Assembly (NCBI GenBank): GCA_963677355.2
Contig: CAXXXQ010000002.1
Coordinates: 1,240,001-1,304,000, forward strand
Reading direction: 5' to 3'
DNA: 64,000 nt
Source: Thiomicrorhabdus sp963677355
GTDB taxonomy: Bacteria; Pseudomonadota; Gammaproteobacteria; Thiomicrospirales; Thiomicrospiraceae
Both the position numbers and the translations under genes were made by a program. Positions 57,219-64,000 of this stretch are shown here, one piece after another. Position 1 is the stretch's first letter, and every line of letters begins with the position of its first letter. Under the pieces are notes generated by a model. That model was not told the DNA's origin, did not search any database, and saw only the letters and a program-made list of their open reading frames with translations.

Positions 57219-59492
57219 ATGCAGACAATGAAGCCGGCTAGCAACAAATATATCTATAAATGGCAAAGACTGATAGTCCGTTTTTTTGCCACTCTATTGA
57301 TCTTTTTTCCATTATTCAGCGCAACCAACTCGGCCTACGCCAACGAGCTTCTTGAGGTCGATGAAGCTTTTGAACTGAAACAACCCAAAGTTGAGAATCA
57401 GTCTATCGTCATTGAATGGCAAATTGCTGATGACTACAAGCTTTATAAAGACAAGATGTCTGTCACTGCAACCAATGTGACACTCGACACTCCACAGTTT
57501 TCTAAAAGTAAATTAGTCGATGATGCCCTTTTCGGTAAAACCAAAGTTTATCTGCACACAGCCTCAATTAGCGTTCCTTACAGCGGAAGTGCAACCAGTT
57601 CCGAGTTGACTGTCAAATACCAAGGTTGCGCCGATAAAATAGGAGTTTGCTACCCGCCTCAGACGCGGACATTCACCATTGACCTACCGGCTGCCACGAA
57701 AAGTGCCGATAGCGCTAGCAAACTGGACTCGCTTTCGGCTTTAGACAAATTCCTCAAACAAGATTCCGAGCAGCCTGAATTGCTGGATGCGGAAGATGCC
57801 TTCCAATTTTCACACAACATTAACGCTCAAGGCATGTTAGAACTACAGTGGACCGTTGCCGATGACTACCACCTGTATAAAGATAAAATCAAAACGTCCA
57901 TTATTGACGGTTCTGCCACTCTAGGAAACATTGCCCTACCAGAAGCGGAAACCGTGAATGATGAACTGTTCGGCAAAACCGAAGTCTACCATGGCACATT
58001 CCACGCCCAGCTACCAATCACCCAGATTAGCGGCAAAGCGACCGTACAAATCGAATACCAAGGTTGCTCCGTTACTTCAGGCGTCTGCTACCCGCCGATC
58101 AAACAGCAGATTCCGGTCGATGCCAACAGCATCAACACCTCTGCTACTGCTGATTTGACCCAAACGCAAACCAGTTCGGCAGCACCTGCTCAGGAACTTT
58201 CAGAAACCGACCAGATTGCAGACACCCTTAAGAACAGCAGTGTTTGGATTGTCATCGCCACTTTCTTTATTTTCGGTCTATTACTCGCTTTCACCCCTTG
58301 TGTCTTCCCGATGATTCCGATTCTATCGAGCATTATCGTTGGACAAGGCGATCAACTTACCACTCGCCGCGCTTTTGTAATGTCGCTCGTTTATGTCTTA
58401 GCGATGTCCGTCACCTATACCGTCGCGGGTGTGTTAGCCGGTATGTTTGGTGAAAACCTGCAAGCTGCGTTCCAAAACCCATGGATCATCGGCAGCTTCA
58501 GCATTATCTTTATCCTACTGGCTTTCTCCATGTTCGGCTTCTACGAACTGCAATTGCCGTCCAGTCTGCAGTCCAAACTGACCAACATCTCCAATAAACA
58601 GCAAGGCGGCACCCTGACGGGTGTGGCCGTTATGGGCTTCCTATCCGCGTTGATTGTCGGCCCTTGTGTCGCCCCTCCTCTGGCGGGCGCGCTGATCTAT
58701 ATCGGTCAAACCGGCGATGCTTTGCTTGGCGGAACCGCTCTATTCGCGATGAGTATGGGGATGGGATTACCACTTCTTCTACTTGGCACCTCTGCTGGTA
58801 AATTGTTGCCAAGAGCCGGTGCATGGATGGACAACGTTAAAGCCGTATTTGGTGTCATGCTGATCGGTGTCGCTATCTGGATGGCCGAACGCATTGTTCC
58901 GGCTGAAGTTTCCATGATCAGCTGGGCGATGCTATTTATCATTTCTGCCGTTTACATGGGCGCCTTTGAAAGCACTCAGGAAAAATCGGGTTGGATGAAA
59001 CTGGTCAAAGGTCTCGGGCTAACCCTATTTATCTACGGTTCGATGATCCTAATCGGTCTATTAGGCGGCAGTACTCAACTGTTTCAGCCACTGAAAGTAT
59101 TTCAAAGTGGAGGCGGTCACGCACAAGTACAGTCCGAACATCTGCAATTCCAAACCATCAAATCCTATGAAGATTTACAAGCAGAACTCGCCAAAGGCCA
59201 ACCGGTCATGCTCGACTTCTATGCCGATTGGTGTGTTAGCTGTAAAGAGATGGAAGCTTTGACCTTTACCAAGCCGGAAGTTCATGCGGCTTTAAAAGGG
59301 GTTAAATTACTGCAGGCTGATGTTACCGCTAATGACGATATCGATAAAAGCTTAATGAAGCAGTTCGGCATTATTGGGCCGCCAGCGATTCTATTCTTTA
59401 CCGCTGACGGTCAAGAACAGAAAGCTCAGCGTGTTGTCGGTTTTAAAAATGCCGAAAAATTTACCGCAACCATTAATAAAGCTTACCAATAA
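57219..59492 (+). CDS. dsbD: Thiol:disulfide interchange protein DsbD with duplicated alpha domain
   Basis: A 757-residue DsbD; E. coli DsbD is about 565. After a signal peptide (to about 41) come two copies of the periplasmic alpha domain: about 42-160 with Cys137/Cys144 and about 185-310 with Cys283/Cys290, each in a YQGC...GVCYPP motif. The eight-helix membrane domain has its pair at Cys361 (FTPCVFPMIPI) and Cys483 (VGPCVAPP). The C-terminal thioredoxin domain has CVSC (672-675). It moves electrons from cytoplasmic thioredoxin to periplasmic thiols for disulfide isomerisation and cytochrome c assembly. Monocistronic. Confidence 0.93.
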   Translation: MQTMKPASNKYIYKWQRLIVRFFATLLIFFPLFSATNSAYANELLEVDEAFELKQPKVENQSIVIEWQIADDYKLYKDKMSVTATNVTLDTPQFSKSKLVDDALFGKTKVYLHTASISVPYSGSATSSELTVKYQGCADKIGVCYPPQTRTFTIDLPAATKSADSASKLDSLSALDKFLKQDSEQPELLDAEDAFQFSHNINAQGMLELQWTVADDYHLYKDKIKTSIIDGSATLGNIALPEAETVNDELFGKTEVYHGTFHAQLPITQISGKATVQIEYQGCSVTSGVCYPPIKQQIPVDANSINTSATADLTQTQTSSAAPAQELSETDQIADTLKNSSVWIVIATFFIFGLLLAFTPCVFPMIPILSSIIVGQGDQLTTRRAFVMSLVYVLAMSVTYTVAGVLAGMFGENLQAAFQNPWIIGSFSIIFILLAFSMFGFYELQLPSSLQSKLTNISNKQQGGTLTGVAVMGFLSALIVGPCVAPPLAGALIYIGQTGDALLGGTALFAMSMGMGLPLLLLGTSAGKLLPRAGAWMDNVKAVFGVMLIGVAIWMAERIVPAEVSMISWAMLFIISAVYMGAFESTQEKSGWMKLVKGLGLTLFIYGSMILIGLLGGSTQLFQPLKVFQSGGGHAQVQSEHLQFQTIKSYEDLQAELAKGQPVMLDFYADWCVSCKEMEALTFTKPEVHAALKGVKLLQADVTANDDIDKSLMKQFGIIGPPAILFFTADGQEQKAQRVVGFKNAEKFTATINKAYQ

Positions 59493-59506
59493 CCTTACTT
59501 TTCCCA

Positions 59507-59540
59507 TGCCATTAAACCTTCTACCGACAGTTTAATGGCA
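59507..59540. other. 11-bp inverted repeat after dsbD
   Basis: TGCCATTAAAC and GTTTAATGGCA flank a 12-nt loop, 14 bp past the dsbD stop. No U-run follows on either side, so it is not a classic terminator; it may protect the mRNA 3' end or be a binding site. Confidence 0.55.
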
Positions 59541-59698
59541 AACTCTAACGTTCCCGCCCATTCACCGAACGTTCATTACAGAACGCGTCATTTAATGAAA
59601 AAACTCCCAGTATTTTCTTATTTTATACATGGAGTTATAAACAAAGTTACGTTATAATCCTGACATCAAATCAGACTGGAATAGGCAAAAGGCGTCTT
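59541..59698 (+). promoter_or_regulatory. Promoter region of aroQ-accB-accC
   Basis: A perfect TATAAT at 59653-59658, 42 bp before aroQ, has no good -35 (TGGAGT at 59630-59635). AACGTTC occurs at 59547 and again in the palindrome GAACGTTC at about 59568; GTTATAA occurs at 59634 and 59651. These might be operator half-sites. Confidence 0.4.
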
Positions 59699-60145
59699 AT
59701 GGCAACAATATTGGTTATCAACGGTCCCAACTTGAACATGTTAGGACAGCGTGAACCCGATACATACGGTTATGAAACCTTAGACGACATTATCGAAGGG
59801 CTCATTGAAATGGCCGACCAATATAATGTCCGCCTGTTTGACTTCCAGAGCAATGCCGAGCACGAAATTATTGACCGTATCCATCAGACCATGACGGACG
59901 GTACTGACTACATCATTATCAACCCTGCTGCATTTACTCACACCAGCGTGGCGATTCGTGACGCTCTGGCAACTGTCGCCAAGCCATTCATCGAAGTGCA
60001 TATCTCCAATATCCACAAACGTGAAGAATTCAGAACTCACTCCTATTTTTCGGATTTGGCCGATGGCGTGATTGCCGGCTTGGGAACCAAAGGTTACCAG
60101 CTTGCTTTGACAGCCGCAGTTGATAAGTTAGAAGAACAAATTTAA
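59699..60145 (+). CDS. aroQ: Type II 3-dehydroquinate dehydratase
   Basis: A 148-residue type II enzyme with NGPNLNMLGQREPDTYG, FQSNAEHEIIDRIHQ, IINPAAFTHTSVAIRDAL and EVHISNIHKREEFRTHSYFS (catalytic His). It dehydrates 3-dehydroquinate in the shikimate pathway. It heads the aroQ-accB-accC group, a frequent arrangement in gammaproteobacteria; accB follows after 87 bp. Confidence 0.96.
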   Translation: MATILVINGPNLNMLGQREPDTYGYETLDDIIEGLIEMADQYNVRLFDFQSNAEHEIIDRIHQTMTDGTDYIIINPAAFTHTSVAIRDALATVAKPFIEVHISNIHKREEFRTHSYFSDLADGVIAGLGTKGYQLALTAAVDKLEEQI

Positions 60146-60163
60146 CCCCCTGAAATGACAACA

Positions 60164-60214
60164 CCCGAGCCAAACCAAGCTCGGGAAAAAACAAAAGAGG
60201 TTCAGAAAAACCTC
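60164..60214 (+). other. Two small hairpins in the aroQ-accB gap
   Basis: CCCGAGC / GCTCGGG (60164-60170, 60179-60185) and GAGGTT / AACCTC (about 60197-60214). Neither has a U-run. They could tune accB expression or mRNA processing. Confidence 0.4.
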
Positions 60215-60232
60215 TCAAATAAAGGATACAAC

Positions 60233-60685
60233 ATGGATATTCGTTCAATTCGTAAACTAATTGAAATCGTAGAACAATCTGATATTTCAGAAATCGAAAT
60301 TAAAGAAGGCGACCACAATATTCGTGTCACTCGACATCAAGAGCCTGTCATCATGCACGCTCCAGCTATGGCTGCAGCGCCAGTGGCTTCGGCGCCAGCA
60401 GCCGCACCTGTAGCTGCTGCTCCGGCAGAAGCTCCGGCAGTTGAAATCAGCGGCCACAAGATCACATCTCCGATGGTTGGAACTTTCTATGAAGCACCTT
60501 CCCCAGATGCCGGTCCTTTCGTAAAAGTGGGTGACAAGGTTGCCGAAGGTGACACTCTGTGCATTATTGAAGCCATGAAAATCATGAACCCGATTGAGTC
60601 TGACAAAGCGGGGACGATCAAACAAATCCTTGGTGTAAATGGTGAGCCGGTAGAGTTCGGTCAGCCTCTATTCGTAATCGAATAA
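60233..60685 (+). CDS. accB: Biotin carboxyl carrier protein of acetyl-CoA carboxylase
   Basis: A 150-residue protein starting MDIRSIRKLIEIVEQSDISE, with an Ala/Pro linker (about 40-70) and the biotinyl domain; EAMKIMN holds the biotinylated Lys116. ATG 60233 has AAAGGA upstream; the frame is open to 60155, but those codons lie in the hairpin region. It carries CO2 between AccC and AccAD in fatty acid synthesis. Confidence 0.95.
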   Translation: MDIRSIRKLIEIVEQSDISEIEIKEGDHNIRVTRHQEPVIMHAPAMAAAPVASAPAAAPVAAAPAEAPAVEISGHKITSPMVGTFYEAPSPDAGPFVKVGDKVAEGDTLCIIEAMKIMNPIESDKAGTIKQILGVNGEPVEFGQPLFVIE

Positions 60686-60695
60686 GGAAGACACC

Positions 60696-62045
60696 ATGAT
60701 TGAAAAAATTCTTATTGCCAACCGTGGTGAAATTGCACTACGTGTTTTGCGAGCTTGTAAAGAGCTTGGCATTAAAACGGTTGCCGTGCACTCAACTGCC
60801 GATGCCGACTTGAAACACGTCCTACTTGCCGATGAATCAGTTTGTATCGGGCCTGCCCCGTCTTCGGAAAGTTACCTGAACATGGCGGCTTTGATTGCGG
60901 CAGCAGAAGTGACTGATGCCGAAGCGATTCATCCGGGTTATGGTTTCTTATCTGAAAATGCCGACTTTGCAGAACGTGTCGAAGAGAGCGGTTTCACTTT
61001 TATCGGGCCGCGCGCAGAGACCATCCGTTTGATGGGTGACAAGGTTTCCGCGATCAAGGCGATGACCGAGTCCGGCGTTCCGACGGTTCCAGGTTCAGGC
61101 GGACCGCTTGGCGATGACGACAAAGAGAACTTAGCGACGGCGCAACGCATCGGCTATCCGGTCATCATTAAGGCCGCCGGTGGCGGTGGTGGACGTGGTA
61201 TGCGTGTAGTGCATACCGAAGCCAACCTGCTTAAATCGATTCAATTGACCAAATCTGAAGCCGGTAGCTTCTTCGGCAATCCGGAAGTCTATATGGAGAA
61301 GTTCCTGGAGAACCCTCGCCATGTGGAAATTCAGGTGTTAGCAGATGGTCAAGGTAATGCCATTCACCTCGGTGAGCGCGACTGTTCAATGCAACGTCGT
61401 CACCAAAAAGTCGTGGAAGAAGCGCCTGCACCTGGGATTACGGCTGAACAACGTGAGCGCATAGGTTCCGCTTGTGTTAACGCTTGTATCGAAATCGGTT
61501 ACCGCGGCGCGGGAACATTCGAGTTCCTGTATGAAAACGGTGAATTCTATTTCATCGAAATGAATACCCGTTTACAGGTTGAGCACTGTGTGACCGAAAT
61601 GGTTACCGGCATTGACCTAGTTAAAGCGCAAATCGATATCGCACGCGGTAACCCGCTAACCATCAAACAGGAAGACGTTAAGTTAACCGGGCACGCCATA
61701 GAGTGTCGTGTAAACGCAGAAAACCCTGCTCGTAACTTCATGCCATCGCCAGGTAAGATTGAACGTCTTCACCTGCCAGGTGGGCTGGGAGTACGTTGGG
61801 ATTCTCACATCTATACCGGTTATTCCATTCCGCCGCATTATGATTCCATGATCGGTAAGCTGATCTGCTACGGTAGCGATCGTGATACGGCAATCGCACG
61901 TATGGACAGCGCCTTGAGCGAAATGGTCATCAAAGGAATCGATACCAACATTCATCTGCAAAGAGAAATCATGAATGACGGCGGTTTCTGTGAAGGTGGC
62001 CAAAATATCCATTATCTGGAACACCGTTTAGAGCACTTGGTTTAA
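60696..62045 (+). CDS. accC: Biotin carboxylase subunit of acetyl-CoA carboxylase
   Basis: A 449-residue ATP-grasp enzyme, equal in length to E. coli AccC. The N-terminal KILIANRGEIALRVLRACKELGI, ATP-binding KAAGGGGGRGMRVV, ERDCSMQRRHQKVVEEAP and EMNTRLQVEHCVTEMVTGIDLV are all present. It carboxylates the biotin on AccB. It starts 11 bp after accB. Confidence 0.97.
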   Translation: MIEKILIANRGEIALRVLRACKELGIKTVAVHSTADADLKHVLLADESVCIGPAPSSESYLNMAALIAAAEVTDAEAIHPGYGFLSENADFAERVEESGFTFIGPRAETIRLMGDKVSAIKAMTESGVPTVPGSGGPLGDDDKENLATAQRIGYPVIIKAAGGGGGRGMRVVHTEANLLKSIQLTKSEAGSFFGNPEVYMEKFLENPRHVEIQVLADGQGNAIHLGERDCSMQRRHQKVVEEAPAPGITAEQRERIGSACVNACIEIGYRGAGTFEFLYENGEFYFIEMNTRLQVEHCVTEMVTGIDLVKAQIDIARGNPLTIKQEDVKLTGHAIECRVNAENPARNFMPSPGKIERLHLPGGLGVRWDSHIYTGYSIPPHYDSMIGKLICYGSDRDTAIARMDSALSEMVIKGIDTNIHLQREIMNDGGFCEGGQNIHYLEHRLEHLV

Positions 62046-62086
62046 GCCCTGCGCTCTTCTGGCCAAGCCTTGCTTGACCCGTATTC

Positions 62087-62120
62087 AAAACCTCTAATAC
62101 TTTGGTATTGGAGGTTTTTT
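62087..62120 (+). terminator. Terminator after accC
   Basis: AAAACCTCTAATAC, 4-nt loop, GTATTGGAGGTTTT with one G-U pair, then T-run. About 45 bp past the accC stop; separates accC from prmA. Confidence 0.92.
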
Positions 62121-62209
62121 GTTTTAACCGAGTCCTTTGCTGGCCTTATTTACTTGAATATCGTTAGCAAAGCACTTGGCATAAATTTCAAAAATCATTA
62201 GGAGCTAAC

Positions 62210-63088
62210 ATGGCTTGGATACAAATTAATACCGTCGTTCCGGAAGCCCTTGCCGAACCTTTGTCAGACGCCTTCATGGAAGCCAACGCCGCTTCCGTCA
62301 CCTTTGAAGATGCCAAAGATCAGCCTATTTTCGAGCCGGAACTCGGCACCACCCCGATTTGGACCAATACCAAAGTAGTCGGCCTGTTTGACGCCGAAGT
62401 CGAGACGGCTCCGATTATTAACCTGTTGATCAGCCTTGTACCGCAGCTTAAAGCCGAAGATTTTAAGATCGAACAGTTAGAGGATAAAGATTGGGTACGC
62501 GCCTGGATGGACCAATTCAAACCCATGCAGTTCGGCAAACGTCTGTGGATTGTACCAACTTGGTGTGCAGCTCCCGATGCCGATGCCGTCAATCTAATGC
62601 TTGATCCGGGCATGGCATTTGGCACCGGCACCCACCCGACCACCTCGCTATGTTTGAGTTGGCTGGATGGGCAAGACCTAGCTGATAAAGACGTCATTGA
62701 CTACGGTTGCGGATCCGGAATCCTAGCCCTGGCAGCAAAAAAACTGGGTGCCAAGAGTGTCTGTGGAACAGACATTGACCCGCAAGCGATCACTGCCAGT
62801 AAAGAAAACGCGCAACGCAACCATGAAAGCATTCCGTTTGCTCTGGTGAAAGACTTCGATTCCGAACCGGTTGAACTGTTAATTGCTAATATTTTGGCTG
62901 GCCCATTGAAAGAGTTGGCAGCGGAATTTGAACGTCTATTGAAACCAGGCGGTACCTTGGTGTTATCAGGATTGTTAGCCAGTCAGGCGGAAGGTTTGAT
63001 CACGCACTATCAACAACATGGTATCCAGCTTGACCACTTCGAAACGCTTGATGAATGGGGATTGCTGTCCGGCACTAAGACAGCCTAG
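62210..63088 (+). CDS. prmA: Ribosomal protein L11 methyltransferase
   Basis: A 292-residue SAM methyltransferase, near E. coli PrmA (293). MAWIQINTVVPEALAE and EDKDWVRAWMDQFKPMQFG form the substrate-binding N-domain; LDPGMAFGTGTHPTTSLCL and DYGCGSGILALAAKKLGA the SAM site. It trimethylates L11. GGAG lies upstream of the ATG. dusB starts 9 bp later. Confidence 0.95.
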   Translation: MAWIQINTVVPEALAEPLSDAFMEANAASVTFEDAKDQPIFEPELGTTPIWTNTKVVGLFDAEVETAPIINLLISLVPQLKAEDFKIEQLEDKDWVRAWMDQFKPMQFGKRLWIVPTWCAAPDADAVNLMLDPGMAFGTGTHPTTSLCLSWLDGQDLADKDVIDYGCGSGILALAAKKLGAKSVCGTDIDPQAITASKENAQRNHESIPFALVKDFDSEPVELLIANILAGPLKELAAEFERLLKPGGTLVLSGLLASQAEGLITHYQQHGIQLDHFETLDEWGLLSGTKTA

Positions 63089-63097
63089 GTTTATTCG

Positions 63098-64000
63098 ATG
63101 TTGAAAATTGGCCCTTATGAATTTGAACACAATATCGTGCTAGCCCCCATGGCCGGCATTACCGATGCGGTGTTCAGAGAAATTTGCCGTCAAAATGGTG
63201 CCTGCTACACTCTGGCCGAGATGGTTGCGTCTAAAAAACAACTTTGGAAATCCAAAAAATCGTCAACCCGCCACGTTGATTTAAATGATCCGGAACCCAG
63301 AGCCGTGCAGCTGATTGGAACCGACCCGCAGGAATTGGCGGAAGCCGCCGTTTGGCAAACCGAGCAAGGCGCACAGATCATCGATTTAAATATGGGCTGT
63401 CCGGCTAAAAAAGTCTGCTCGGTAGCGGCCGGTTCCGCCTTGATGGCAACACCGGACAAAGTAGCCGAAATTTTCAAAACCGTCGTTGCAGCGGTCGATG
63501 TACCGGTCACTGTCAAAACCAGAACCGGTACCGATGCAGAACATAAAAATGTATTGCAGATCGCTCGGCTTGCCGAAGAAAATGGCATACAAGCCATTAC
63601 CATTCACGGCCGTACCCGAGCCGACAAATTCAGCGGCCATGCGGAATACGACAGCATCAAAGCGGTGAAAGCGGATATCAGCATCCCGGTGATCGCAAAT
63701 GGCGATATTTGCACTCCCGAACAAGCTAAATTTGTATTAGAATATACCGCTGCTGACGGCATTATGATTGGACGATATTCACAAGGCAATCCTTGGATAT
63801 TTCGTGAATTAAATCATTACCTTAGCACGGGAGAAAAACACCTCCCCCCTACTCTTGACGAGTATAGAGAGACCATTTTGCAACACACTCGAGCCCTGCA
63901 CCAGTTGTATGGCGAAACCTTGGGTGTTCGTATTGCCCGTAAGCATATCGGTTGGTATTCTCAAAGACTCTCTAATGGAGAGCAACTACGAAAACGTTTT
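63098..64000 (+). CDS. dusB: tRNA-dihydrouridine synthase B (3' end outside window)
   Basis: An open frame from ATG 63098 to the window end, 301 codons. MLKIGPYEFEHNIVLAPMAGITDAVFRE, LNMGCPAKKV (catalytic Cys), TVKTRTG, ITIHGRTRADKFSG and IANGDI are the Dus FMN-enzyme motifs, and the KIG start with prmA upstream fits DusB, often followed by fis. It reduces uridine at position 17 in tRNA in E. coli. Only the last few dozen residues should be missing. Confidence 0.95.
   Translation, partial: MLKIGPYEFEHNIVLAPMAGITDAVFREICRQNGACYTLAEMVASKKQLWKSKKSSTRHVDLNDPEPRAVQLIGTDPQELAEAAVWQTEQGAQIIDLNMGCPAKKVCSVAAGSALMATPDKVAEIFKTVVAAVDVPVTVKTRTGTDAEHKNVLQIARLAEENGIQAITIHGRTRADKFSGHAEYDSIKAVKADISIPVIANGDICTPEQAKFVLEYTAADGIMIGRYSQGNPWIFRELNHYLSTGEKHLPPTLDEYRETILQHTRALHQLYGETLGVRIARKHIGWYSQRLSNGEQLRKRF

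Noticed and set aside
60164..60185. Hairpin after aroQ as a terminator
   Set aside because: No U-run follows on the plus strand; accB is expected to be cotranscribed or to have its own start here.

Overview
The window is chromosomal DNA of a gammaproteobacterium of moderate to low GC content. This rests on gammaproteobacterial gene orders (yhdP-rng-maf, dnaX-ebfC-recR, aroQ-accB-accC followed by prmA-dusB), an rrn operon with Ile and Ala tRNAs in the spacer, and a complete heptose-type LPS inner-core system. A DUF302 lipoprotein and the overall gene style would suit a Thiomicrospira/Hydrogenovibrio-type sulfur oxidiser, but that is inference; a 16S search would settle it. I see no prophage, insertion sequence or CRISPR array.

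Layout. 1-3852 (minus): an MSHA-type pilus/secretion module (mshN-like fragment, mshL secretin, mshM ATPase). 3853-4482: no convincing gene, but an odd GC-richer patch. 4483-10300 (minus): a complete rrn operon with tandem promoters, boxA sites, RNase III stems and a terminator. 10325-16369 (minus): yhdP, rng and maf. 16454-20608: a HIT-fold protein, a large FAD/Fe-S dehydrogenase of the YdiJ type, and a YrbL-like kinase-fold protein. 20576-30802 (minus): a tightly coupled ten-gene LPS operon (pEtN transferase, dgkA, hldD, waaC, two tandem polysialyltransferase-like genes, a GT29 sialyltransferase-like gene, a pyruvyltransferase-family gene, an APH-fold kinase and an O-antigen ligase). 30916-34296 (plus): the divergent phosphatase-msbA-lpxL group, which completes lipid A acylation and export. 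34380-37983: ilvE with a zinc-finger protein, then argD-argF. 38058-44016 (minus): tRNA-Ser, tRNA-Gly, 4.5S RNA, dnaX-ebfC-recR and a big Ig-like lipoprotein. 44088-50900 (minus): a GlcG-like protein and a tripartite RND efflux operon. 50936-57005: alpha/beta hydrolase, pdxB, DUF302 lipoprotein, FadL-type porin, YeeZ-like epimerase, fxsA. 57219-64000 (plus): dsbD, aroQ-accB-accC, prmA and dusB (cut by the window end).

Main points for follow-up: (1) the RND efflux operon starts with a near-consensus promoter overlapping a palindrome, then a ten-codon Cys-Cys leader peptide and an intrinsic terminator, which looks like an undescribed attenuator; (2) dnaX carries an A9 run containing an A-AAA-AAC heptamer, with stops immediately after it in both other frames, as expected for production of the short gamma subunit; (3) DsbD has a duplicated periplasmic alpha domain, both copies with their cysteine pair; (4) three CMP-sugar-type transferases of two unrelated folds lie next to each other in the LPS operon, with no CMP-sialic acid genes nearby; (5) argD has a terminator-like hairpin in its leader.
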